Part shown: piece by piece, positions 1-5,787 of the stretch
Layout of the letters: the number at the start of each line of letters is the position of its first letter
Position numbering within the stretch: the stretch's first letter is position 1
Source: Succinivibrionaceae bacterium
Lineage (GTDB): Bacteria; Pseudomonadota; Gammaproteobacteria; Enterobacterales; Succinivibrionaceae
Length of the DNA: 13,054 bases
Reading direction: 5' to 3'
NCBI GenBank assembly: GCA_003477345.1
Contig: DMTG01000243.1
Span: forward strand, 1 to 13,054
The notes under the pieces: generated by a model
Seen by the model: the letters and a program-made list of their open reading frames with translations, nothing else
Told to the model about the DNA's origin: nothing
Databases searched by the model: none
Position numbers and translations under genes: made by a program

Positions 1-80
1 AGGGCCTGTTCACTGCAAAAAAGGCCCAGCGCGAGAATAAAGCCCAGCAGGCTGACGATAAACTTGAAATTAAACTTCAT
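1..80 (-). CDS. Partial exported protein, N-terminus only; AmiB-like N-acetylmuramoyl-L-alanine amidase by position
   Basis: Only the first 26 codons are in the window; the gene runs off the left edge. The ATG at 80-78 overlaps the end of tsaE by 11 nt, which implies translational coupling. The visible peptide begins MKFNFKFIVSLLGFILAL and continues with G, L, F, C, S, E, Q, A. This is a basic start followed by a hydrophobic core, that is, a Sec signal peptide or an N-terminal membrane anchor. In many gammaproteobacteria the gene directly after nnr-tsaE is amiB, a periplasmic zinc amidase that splits septal peptidoglycan during cell separation. Position plus signal peptide support that identity, but no catalytic residue is visible, so the function is inferred from synteny alone. 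Confidence 0.6.
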   Translation of the reverse strand, partial: MKFNFKFIVSLLGFILALGLFCSEQA

Positions 81-564
81 TAAACTCGTTTTGAATCTGG
101 TCGAATTCTTTTTCTGTCAATAGATCTGATTCTATCACAACACTTCTTTCATTTTTACCATAAGCAAAACAGATGGTAATATCTGCCTTAGGAAGTCTTC
201 CTTCAGCCTTTGAAGGCCATTCAACCAGGCAGCAGGCTCTTTTTGAAAAGTAGTCGCGTACTCCCATATACTCAAGATCTTCAGGCTCTTCCAAGCGATA
301 AAGATCGAAGTGATAAACCTCAAAATCGGCAAAGGAATAAGGCTCAACCAAAGTAAAGGTTGGCGATCTTACTATGCCGTCAAACCCCAGAGATCTTATG
401 AATCCGCGAGAAAAGGTGGTCTTACCGGCGCCTAGATCTCCTTCTAGGTTTATGCATACTGCATGTTGCAGCACAAGGCAGTGAGCTCTGGCAGCAGAAG
501 ACAGGAGTGCGCCTAATTTTTCGGTAGCGCTTTCTCCTTTTAAGACTAAGGAAATTTTATTCAT
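70..564 (-). CDS. tsaE: tRNA threonylcarbamoyladenosine biosynthesis ATPase TsaE
   Basis: TsaE is the small P-loop ATPase that works with TsaB and TsaD to place the threonylcarbamoyl group on A37 of ANN-decoding tRNAs (t6A), in the cytoplasm. The 164-residue product shows the family features in order: Walker A GDLGAGKTT at residues 42-50, the switch-like SPTFTLVEPY at 67-76, HFDLYRL at 85-91 (Walker B region) and LVEWP at 113-117. The length is normal for the family (about 150-165). The ATG at 564 overlaps the end of nnr by 8 nt, and the next gene starts inside the tsaE end, so this is the middle cistron of a tightly packed operon. The order nnr-tsaE-amiB is the usual gammaproteobacterial one. 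Confidence 0.96.
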   Translation of the reverse strand: MNKISLVLKGESATEKLGALLSSAARAHCLVLQHAVCINLEGDLGAGKTTFSRGFIRSLGFDGIVRSPTFTLVEPYSFADFEVYHFDLYRLEEPEDLEYMGVRDYFSKRACCLVEWPSKAEGRLPKADITICFAYGKNERSVVIESDLLTEKEFDQIQNEFNEV

Positions 565-2083
565 ACAAATCCTGATTAACCAGTTTTCTAATATATGGAA
601 TTAAATCAGTAGGCAAAGTTCCTATGATTCCACCGTCCTTGCCTGCTAAAAAACCCGCTCTGCCGTGGACACAGGCAGCACATACGGTAGCCTGATATGG
701 GGTCAGACCGCGGGAGAGCAGGGATGCTGTGATACCAGTAAGCAGATCGCCCATCCCTCCGGTGGCCATGGCAGGAGAGCCTTCATTGATAATAGAAAGT
801 CTCTTGCCATTACAGATAACCGTTCCGGCCCCCTTGAGCAGAACAATGCCGCCGAAGCGCTGCTGCAGCAGTCTGGCACTGTCAAGCCTATTCTGATTTA
901 TAGTATCCACACTGACATCTAAAAGTCTGGCAGCCTCGCCAGGATGCGGGGTCATAATGCGGTAATCTGAATAAATCACTCCGTTCTTGGCGGATTTGGC
1001 TATAAGATTCAGAGCATCAGCATCATAGACCGCATATTTGTCACTGCTCTCTACCAAGGCAAGCACTCTCTGAGCATTAGCGTTCTGGGAAAGTCCCGGG
1101 CCAATTGCAATTATCTCTGCCCACTCAATGGCTCGTTCTAATGCCTCTCTGTCATTGAGATCGACACTCATAAGCTCCGGACATACGGCATTGAGCGCTG
1201 AAATATTGACATTATCCAGAGCGACTTTGACAAGCCCCGCCCCGGAACGCAGAGCGCCAAGTCCGCTGATTATGGCAGCCCCGCCCATGCCTTTCGATCC
1301 ACCGATTATGAGGACCTTGCCGTTGTCTCCCTTATTGCTGGAGCGTTCTCTTATAGGAAGATCTTCTTTTATGTCGTCATAGTCTCTAAGCAGGATCGGC
1401 AGTTCAGATACCCCTTCCATGCCATTCAGACGTCCATAGTATTTAGAACAGTCGACATCCAGGCTCTCGAAAATTATTTCGCCAACATAATCTACGGCAG
1501 CTCCTGTAAACAGGCCTGGCTTAAGGCTTAACATGCACACGGTAAGATCTGCCTTTACACAGTCGCCAGGTACATTGCCAGAATCTGCTGCCACTCCTGA
1601 TGGAACATCAATTGCAACACAGAAGCAGTGACATCTGTTGATAAACAGAATCCAGTCATTTACAGGCTCTCTTGGCGCACTGCTGATACCTGTACCTAGC
1701 AGAGCATCAACAATTACATCAGGACGCTGCTGCGTCTGCCTTGGGAATTCGCTTTCAACGTGACCTCCTGATGCCAGATAAAACTGATACGCAGTGCCTG
1801 CCTCGGTTCCAGGCTTAGGCAGTCCGACTGCAAAGACTCGATGGCTGATGCCTTTTTTCAGAAAACAGCTTGCCACCACATAGCCATCTCCACCATTGTT
1901 GCCTTTCCCGCAGAAGATCCAGACCTCTTTAATTCTAGGAAAGCGCTTCATGATATTACTGTATGCGCTGCGTCCGGCCTTTTCCATTAGGTCATAGCAG
2001 TGACCGTTATGCTGTTTTGCGTATTCGTGCTCTATATATTTAACTTCTGCTGTATTAAAAATATGGCTGGTTAGTTTTGACAT
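557..2083 (-). CDS. nnr: Bifunctional NAD(P)HX epimerase / ADP-dependent NAD(P)HX dehydratase
   Basis: This enzyme repairs hydrated, inactive NAD(P)H. The N-terminal YjeF domain (about residues 1-225) interconverts the R and S epimers of NAD(P)HX, and the C-terminal ribokinase-like domain (about 245-508) dehydrates S-NAD(P)HX using ADP. Visible motifs are GKGNNGGDGYVVA at 59-71, DALLGTG at 126-132 and VAIDVPSGV at 156-164 in the first half. The second half has NKGDNGKVLIIGG at 250-262, the GPG at 328-330, MTPHPGEAARLL at 377-388, LLKGAGT at 415-421 and GGMGDLLTG at 442-450. The chosen start is the ATG at 2083-2081, preceded by AAGGGG with a 6-nt spacer. A TTG one codon upstream would sit only 3 nt from that Shine-Dalgarno, so I reject it. 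First gene of the nnr-tsaE-amiB-like operon; 508 aa, full length. Confidence 0.96.
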   Translation of the reverse strand: MSKLTSHIFNTAEVKYIEHEYAKQHNGHCYDLMEKAGRSAYSNIMKRFPRIKEVWIFCGKGNNGGDGYVVASCFLKKGISHRVFAVGLPKPGTEAGTAYQFYLASGGHVESEFPRQTQQRPDVIVDALLGTGISSAPREPVNDWILFINRCHCFCVAIDVPSGVAADSGNVPGDCVKADLTVCMLSLKPGLFTGAAVDYVGEIIFESLDVDCSKYYGRLNGMEGVSELPILLRDYDDIKEDLPIRERSSNKGDNGKVLIIGGSKGMGGAAIISGLGALRSGAGLVKVALDNVNISALNAVCPELMSVDLNDREALERAIEWAEIIAIGPGLSQNANAQRVLALVESSDKYAVYDADALNLIAKSAKNGVIYSDYRIMTPHPGEAARLLDVSVDTINQNRLDSARLLQQRFGGIVLLKGAGTVICNGKRLSIINEGSPAMATGGMGDLLTGITASLLSRGLTPYQATVCAACVHGRAGFLAGKDGGIIGTLPTDLIPYIRKLVNQDLYE

Positions 2084-2100
2084 CAATAACCCCTTAAGCC

Positions 2101-2193
2101 TTATACAGATGCCTTCGAACTGCAGTCAGGCAGTGGCGATTTGATCTGAAATTTTTTAAAGGCGCAGCTGCTGCCATCAACGAGAGATGGCAT
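2101..2193 (-). other. Possible 30-codon leader ORF ahead of nnr
   Basis: An ATG at 2193-2191 opens a 30-codon frame ending in TAA 17 nt before the nnr start, inside the proposed nnr 5' leader. The peptide begins MPSLVDGSSCAFKKF and contains two cysteines and three serine pairs. It has no convincing Shine-Dalgarno, only a weak purine stretch (AATAAGAATCAAG). The ATG lies next to a perfect 6-bp hairpin (2173-2191). I do not recognise the peptide. It could be chance; conservation in relatives would decide. Confidence 0.12.
2173..2191. repeat. Perfect 6-bp hairpin in the nnr leader
   Basis: GCCATC at 2173-2178 pairs perfectly with GATGGC at 2186-2191 across a 7-nt loop. On the nnr (minus) strand it lies about 60 nt into the proposed leader and is followed by the short palindrome GCAGCTGC. 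There is no run of T after it on either strand, so it is not an intrinsic terminator. It could be leader RNA structure or chance. Confidence 0.3.
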
Positions 2194-2223
2194 AGCTTGA
2201 TTCTTATTGTATATACGTATTTT

Positions 2224-2255
2224 CTATCAGATGATTTAGATCATTTTCCTGATAG
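2224..2255. promoter_or_regulatory. FNR/CRP-type dyad upstream of nnr
   Basis: An outer inverted repeat CTATCAG (2224-2230) / CTGATAG (2249-2255) encloses an inner one, ATGAT-TTAG-ATCAT (2231-2244), with an asymmetric TTTC insert on one side. The inner element matches the FNR consensus TTGAT-N4-ATCAA at 8 of 10 positions, with the full TGAT-N4-ATCA core. It lies just downstream of the proposed -10 box, around the expected transcription start of the nnr operon. A bound regulator there would be expected to repress. As RNA it would also fold into a 5' hairpin. This is sequence pattern only; no regulator is visible. Confidence 0.35.
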
Positions 2256-2284
2256 ATTTTAATGTATCGCCGCTGTGTTTTAAA
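2256..2284 (-). promoter_or_regulatory. Putative sigma70 promoter of the nnr-tsaE operon
   Basis: Read on the minus strand, TTTAAA (2284-2279, 4 of 6 to the -35 consensus) and TAAAAT (2261-2256, 5 of 6 to the -10 consensus) are separated by exactly 17 nt. Transcription would begin near 2249, giving a leader of about 165 nt before the nnr ATG. The leader contains the hairpin at 2173-2191. Confidence 0.35.
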
Positions 2285-2460
2285 GAATGCTCCGCACAAA
2301 AGATCAGAGCAGCACAACCTGCAGAACTCAGATTTTAATGCTATTAACAAAATGGAAAATTCCGTAAGAGAAATTTCCTTAACTGATCTGACGCGATTTT
2401 ATTATTAGGCAGCGTGCTATCTTCAGCTGTCCTGTAAAAGCTTAACTTATAACTCGTCTG

Positions 2461-3171
2461 TCAGCGGCGGCTGCGCGAGAGCATATATTCCTCATAGCCT
2501 TTCTGTCTCAGAATGCAGGCAGGACACTGCCCGCAGCCGAAACCCCAGGGATGAAAGATGCTTCGGTCGCCCAAATAGCAGGTATGAGATTCTTTTACTA
2601 TCAGATCAACCAGCCTGCTTCCGCCTGCCTGCTCAGCAAGCTCCCAGGTTCTGGCTTTTGACAGATGCATTAAGGGAGTTTCTATCGTGATGTCTCGTTC
2701 AAGTCCCAGAGAGAGCGCCTGCTGCATGGCCTGCATGGTTTTCTCCCGGCAGTCGGGATAACCTGAGTAATCAGCCTCTCCTACTCCTGTAATAAGAGTG
2801 TCAGCTCCGATTGTATAGGCATATGCTGAGGCATTTGCCAGAAATATCAGATTACGTCCCGGTACAAACGAGGAAGGCAGGTTGTTTTCTGTCTGCTCAA
2901 TGGATTTCTGAGTTTCATCGGTTAGCGCAGAGTCGGTCAGATCTTTAAGATAGCTTATGTCTATAAGATTATCGTTTTTCAGTTTCGCATCCCACTTTGG
3001 AAATTCTTCTCTTAGTTTTGAAAGAAAAACCTTGCGGCAGTCGAGCTCTACCCTGTGGCGCTGCCCATAGGAAAAGCCTACGGTATAGACTTCATCATAT
3101 TTACACAATGCGTATCCAAGACAGGTACAGCTGTCCTGTCCCCCGGAAAAAACTACCAAAGCCCTGTTCAT
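2461..3171 (-). CDS. queC: 7-cyano-7-deazaguanine (preQ0) synthase QueC
   Basis: QueC converts 7-carboxy-7-deazaguanine to preQ0 using ammonia and ATP, in the pathway that makes queuosine for tRNA wobble position 34. It is a cytoplasmic, zinc-dependent enzyme of the PP-loop ATPase fold. The 236-aa product has the PP-loop SGGQDS at residues 9-14, an SYGQRH segment at 34-39, GRNLIFLANASAYAY at 105-119 and the zinc site formed by C198, C213, C216 and C219 (HTCYLG, then GFGCGQCPAC). The ATG at 3171-3169 has AAGGAA upstream with a 5-nt spacer. It stands alone, divergent from the glucokinase gene and about 380 bp upstream of nnr on the same strand. No other queuosine gene is in view. Length is normal. 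Confidence 0.96.
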   Translation of the reverse strand: MNRALVVFSGGQDSCTCLGYALCKYDEVYTVGFSYGQRHRVELDCRKVFLSKLREEFPKWDAKLKNDNLIDISYLKDLTDSALTDETQKSIEQTENNLPSSFVPGRNLIFLANASAYAYTIGADTLITGVGEADYSGYPDCREKTMQAMQQALSLGLERDITIETPLMHLSKARTWELAEQAGGSRLVDLIVKESHTCYLGDRSIFHPWGFGCGQCPACILRQKGYEEYMLSRSRR

Positions 3172-3202
3172 AAGTATTCCTTTTTATTATGCAGAGAGAT
3201 TT

Positions 3203-3232
3203 TTTATAAAGCTGATTTCTGCGTTCTTTCAA
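3203..3232 (-). promoter_or_regulatory. Putative queC promoter
   Basis: On the minus strand TTGAAA (3232-3227, 5 of 6 to -35) and TATAAA (3208-3203, 5 of 6 to -10) are separated by 18 nt, about 31 nt upstream of the queC ATG. I compared the short leader with preQ1-I and preQ1-II riboswitch patterns and saw no match. Confidence 0.4.
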
Positions 3233-3349
3233 CAGCTGAAAACTATTTTAATTGACTTTGAAGGCAAGGTCACACACAAAATGATTACTTAAGAGCCTAT
3301 TCTGCTATAAGAATAGAAGCGCATTTGATTTTTTATTAAGGAGCAGCAG

Positions 3350-4102
3350 ATGGAGATATTAGGAGTTGATATCGGAGGCACCGGTATAAAGGGAGCGGTT
3401 GTAGATACCAAGACTGGCGAACTCATTACTGAAAGATTGAGAATTGAAACACCTCATCCTGCCACCCCGGATGCCGTTGCTGAAACTCTTAAGGAGCTTG
3501 TGAAGCAGATAGGATTCAAAGGACCTATTGGCTGCGGTTTTCCTGCCCGTGTGATCAAAGGCAATGTGCTTACCGCCAGCAATATTGACGAATCCTGGAT
3601 CAACACTCCTGTCGAAAAACTGTTTAAGAAGGTGCTTGGAACCGATGTATTCGTAGCCAACGACGCCGACTGTGCAGGTCTTGCCGAATTAAAATTCGGT
3701 GCCGCCAAGAACTACAAAGGCAACATCATCTTTATTACCATCGGCACCGGCCTGGGCTCGGCAATTTTCGTAAACGGCGTGCTCTACCCGAATACCGAAC
3801 TTGGACATCTGCAGTTTAAAGGGGACAAGGCTGAACGCTACTGCTCGGGACTCGTAAAGGAAAAATACAAGCTCAAGTGGGCAGAATGGGGCGAGAGATT
3901 CAATGAGTATCTCAAGTACATTGAGTTTCTCATGCTGCCGGATCTGTTTGTATTAGGCGGAGGCGGTTCCAAAAAATTCGACAAGTTCAAAGACAGTCTG
4001 ACAATTGAAACCAAAGTCATCCCGGCAGAAAACATGAATCTTGCAGGTATTATCGGAGCTGCGCTCTACGGAGAGACCTGCCTGCCGCAGAAAAAGAAAT
4101 AA
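3350..4102 (+). CDS. ppgK: ROK-family polyphosphate-type glucokinase
   Basis: The product should phosphorylate glucose to glucose 6-phosphate, with polyphosphate and/or ATP as donor. The 250-aa product follows the layout of actinobacterial PPGK: phosphate-1 loop DIGGTGIKG at residues 7-15, TPHPATPDAVA at 34-44 (typical of polyphosphate glucokinases), ESWINT at 81-86, NDADCAGLAE at 104-113 with the likely catalytic Asp105, TIGTGLGSAIF at 130-140, and PNTELGHL at 147-154 with the glucose-binding Glu and His. The zinc-binding CxCGxxGC motif of ordinary ROK kinases is missing, as expected for PPGK. The ATG is preceded by AAGGAG with a 6-nt spacer, a near-ideal site. The gene is monocistronic, between divergent queC and a convergent lipoprotein gene. 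Donor preference cannot be read from sequence; an ATP-only enzyme remains possible. Confidence 0.88.
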   Translation: MEILGVDIGGTGIKGAVVDTKTGELITERLRIETPHPATPDAVAETLKELVKQIGFKGPIGCGFPARVIKGNVLTASNIDESWINTPVEKLFKKVLGTDVFVANDADCAGLAELKFGAAKNYKGNIIFITIGTGLGSAIFVNGVLYPNTELGHLQFKGDKAERYCSGLVKEKYKLKWAEWGERFNEYLKYIEFLMLPDLFVLGGGGSKKFDKFKDSLTIETKVIPAENMNLAGIIGAALYGETCLPQKKK

Positions 4103-4120
4103 TAAGACAGAAACCTGTCT
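4088..4120 (-). terminator. Intrinsic terminator of the lipoprotein operon, overlapping the ppgK end
   Basis: AGACAG (4105-4110) pairs with CTGTCT (4115-4120) around a 4-nt loop. Read on the minus strand the stem is followed by a T-rich tract (TATTATTTCTTTTT) formed by the last codons and stop of ppgK. This suits termination of transcripts arriving from the minus-strand lipoprotein genes. Confidence 0.5.
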
Positions 4121-4138
4121 CTAAGTCCCTGTCTTTTC
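4105..4138 (+). terminator. Alternative-fold terminator of ppgK
   Basis: The same AGACAG at 4105-4110 can instead pair with a second CTGTCT at 4129-4134, which is followed directly by TTTCT. Upstream lies an A-rich tract. The two alternative stems would serve opposite strands. The long 18-nt loop makes this the weaker of the two. Confidence 0.3.
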
Positions 4139-4143
4139 TGACA

Positions 4144-4169
4144 TACAGCAGGACGATCGTTCTGCTGTA
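4144..4169. repeat. 26-nt near-perfect palindrome between convergent genes
   Basis: TACAGCAGG...TTCTGCTGTA forms a 26-nt palindrome broken only by one G/T wobble position on the plus strand. A-rich sequence follows it on the plus strand and no T run follows it on either strand, which is the wrong polarity for an intrinsic terminator. It may be a transcript-end stabilising hairpin or a protein-binding dyad. Confidence 0.5.
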
Positions 4170-4180
4170 GAAAAAACTGC

Positions 4181-5293
4181 TTAATTAGCCTCGACCCAGG
4201 TATTATTTCTGTAATTGTAAATCACGGTCATAGTCCGCTTTTTATCTGTAAGCGGATTTTCTCTGCCGTATGCTATCAGCTCAAAGAAGTCTCCGGTGAG
4301 AGCGCTGCCTGCGGCGGTGAATTTTTTATTAAAGACACACTTATATTTAAATTTATCACTCTGGTTATGGGTCAGGACATCAACTGATTTGACAGAGGAT
4401 GTGCCCACATAAAGACTCGCTTTCTCAAACTGGCTGTTTTCTGATAAGTTCCTCAGCATAAGTTCTCGCCCCTCGTCAGTGAAGCTATAGACGATACCGG
4501 CGATTTTCACTTCCTGATTTCTGCCGTTAAGAACCGCATTCTCCAGGCTTACGATGCCTTCCTGCAGCTGAACATAGCCCGCCTTCTCAAGCTCTCTTAC
4601 GATAGCAGCCTCCCTCTCAAAGCTTTTCTGATAGGAAGGATCTTCATAGACGGCGCGGTCTGGCGCTTTAAAATTCCATAAATCCTGCCTTGCCGCTTCT
4701 TCTGAATGAAGAGCCGGATCTCCTGCCGGATAAGCCAGCGCAAAATACTCCCTGCCAGAGGATAGAGCTATCTTTTTACCAGGAACGCTTATAAAAATAT
4801 CCTGACTGCCGTCCTTGTTCTGCTGCATAAGATCTTCTACAGAGTGAGCCAGCACGCCTCGGCATTCATCCGCAGAAGGCGGAAACGGCTTGATGTAAAA
4901 GGCCATTTTCCACACACCTGCACTGTTCTGCTGCAGCTGATACATTTCGTGCTTAGTCCTGCCGTTTACGTCAGTAATTCTTACCATTACCTGCGCTATT
5001 TTTCCATCGCCGTGATAGGAAATATCTGTAATCTTAAGGTTCAGGGTTCTGGTGCTGTATTCTGCTCTTACGTTCCTTCTTTTCCTGAGCAGGTCACTTT
5101 TTCTGTTCAGCTCATCTATGTTGCTCTGCTCTTTTACACTCTCCAGATTGAAAACCGAGAAGAACTCCTTCTGACTGGCAGAATTTTTAAAGGTAACGGC
5201 AATATAGTCCTGTATTGCCTTCTCAGGGGTGTTCTCAGCTCCCTGGCATGCAGAACTTAGAAACAAGATAAATATTACGAATAACTTTTTCAT
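4181..5293 (-). CDS. Predicted lipoprotein, 370 aa, function unknown
   Basis: I do not recognise this family. The product begins MKKLFVIFILFLSSAC, a signal peptide with a lipobox that places the lipidated cysteine at residue 16. The next residue is Gln, so outer-membrane sorting is expected. Residues about 20-135 (TPEKAIQDYIA at 22-32, then mixed alpha/beta sequence ending VWKMAFY) resemble the NTF2-like DUF4878-type fold of small lipoproteins. Residues about 225-285 (REAAIVRELEKAGYVQL, then YSFTDEGRELML) look like a winged-helix-style segment, which would be unusual outside the cytoplasm. The C-terminus is beta-rich. The ATG has only a weak AGG close upstream. It lies 16 bp after a second lipoprotein gene on the same strand, so the two are probably co-transcribed and may act together at the envelope. 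Intact, with no frameshift seen. Confidence 0.8.
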   Translation of the reverse strand: MKKLFVIFILFLSSACQGAENTPEKAIQDYIAVTFKNSASQKEFFSVFNLESVKEQSNIDELNRKSDLLRKRRNVRAEYSTRTLNLKITDISYHGDGKIAQVMVRITDVNGRTKHEMYQLQQNSAGVWKMAFYIKPFPPSADECRGVLAHSVEDLMQQNKDGSQDIFISVPGKKIALSSGREYFALAYPAGDPALHSEEAARQDLWNFKAPDRAVYEDPSYQKSFEREAAIVRELEKAGYVQLQEGIVSLENAVLNGRNQEVKIAGIVYSFTDEGRELMLRNLSENSQFEKASLYVGTSSVKSVDVLTHNQSDKFKYKCVFNKKFTAAGSALTGDFFELIAYGRENPLTDKKRTMTVIYNYRNNTWVEAN

Positions 5294-5309
5294 AACCTAA
5301 AAGCTGCGC

Positions 5310-5735
5310 CTATTTCAAAATTACTTTCCACTGACCGCGTTTTTTCCTGGTCATATAAATTTTTTCTTCATCAGGCGTTGCCTGCACATTGAAGTAGACT
5401 CTTAACTCCACCAGCGCCGAAAGCTCGTCTTCTGTAAAAATAACCTCTTCCAGCTTTATTTTTTTAACCCCGCCTTTTTTTTCTGTCTTGTAGCGGTTGT
5501 GTATAACATAATCTTTGATTTTTCCTTCAAATCCTCCTGGAAGACCAGGCTTTTCATCATAAATCAGATTATTGATTACAAAGCTGTCATTGCCTTCGTA
5601 TATGGCATTAGCAAATTCCATTGCCAGATTTTCAACTTCTTCCTGCTTATCCTTCTCACATGCGTTAAGGCACGTTACCATAAGAAGCAGCGAACAAAGC
5701 GCAGATGTAGTTTTTTTAAAAGTTAACTTGCTCAT
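5310..5735 (-). CDS. Predicted small lipoprotein, 141 aa, NTF2/DUF4878-like
   Basis: The product begins MSKLTFKKTTSALCSLLLM and reaches a lipobox LNAC with Cys26 as the lipidated residue. Glu follows the cysteine, giving no inner-membrane retention signal by the Asp+2 rule. The mature part is about 115 residues: a helix (ENLAMEFANAIYEGNDSF at 35-52), then a variable loop and strands ending in GQWKVILK. This is the pattern of NTF2-like DUF4878 lipoproteins, and it resembles the first domain of the next gene, so the pair may be diverged duplicates. The ATG at 5735-5733 has a poor GGA upstream. It starts 52 bp after recJ on the same strand, with no clear promoter or terminator between. The coding strand has a run of eight A (5475-5482), a possible slippage site. 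Function unknown. Confidence 0.8.
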   Translation of the reverse strand: MSKLTFKKTTSALCSLLLMVTCLNACEKDKQEEVENLAMEFANAIYEGNDSFVINNLIYDEKPGLPGGFEGKIKDYVIHNRYKTEKKGGVKKIKLEEVIFTEDELSALVELRVYFNVQATPDEEKIYMTRKKRGQWKVILK

Positions 5736-5787
5736 AATCCACTATTCTTAATCTTTTATCAGCAGTTTCCATAAGAATGTATTCTGA

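Larger units (their letters stand above)
2084..2460. other. Gene-free interval between queC and nnr
   Basis: This 377-bp stretch is AT-richer than its neighbours and carries no convincing gene. It holds the probable nnr promoter, the FNR-like dyad, a hairpin, and an 11-nt direct repeat AGATTTTAATG at 2254-2264 and 2330-2340. A weak GGAAA/TTTCC dyad near 2353-2377 could help end queC transcription. The 48-codon plus-strand frame at 2262-2408 has no ribosome binding site and is not called. Confidence 0.6.

Noticed and set aside
2262..2408. 48-codon plus-strand frame in the gene-free interval
   Set aside because: No Shine-Dalgarno, no promoter, no recognisable composition, and it overlaps the proposed minus-strand promoter.
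3172..3260. preQ1 riboswitch in front of queC
   Set aside because: The leader is short, and I could not find the conserved preQ1-I or preQ1-II core. A covariance-model search (Rfam RF00522, RF01054) would settle it.
3262..3284. CRP site in front of the glucokinase gene
   Set aside because: Only one half-site-like TGTGTGACC is present on the minus strand; the matching TCACA half at the correct spacing is absent.
4844..5260. 138-codon plus-strand open frame opposite the large lipoprotein
   Set aside because: It is antisense to a gene with a clear signal peptide and lipobox, has no ribosome binding site, and the translation shows no recognisable domain. It is a shadow.
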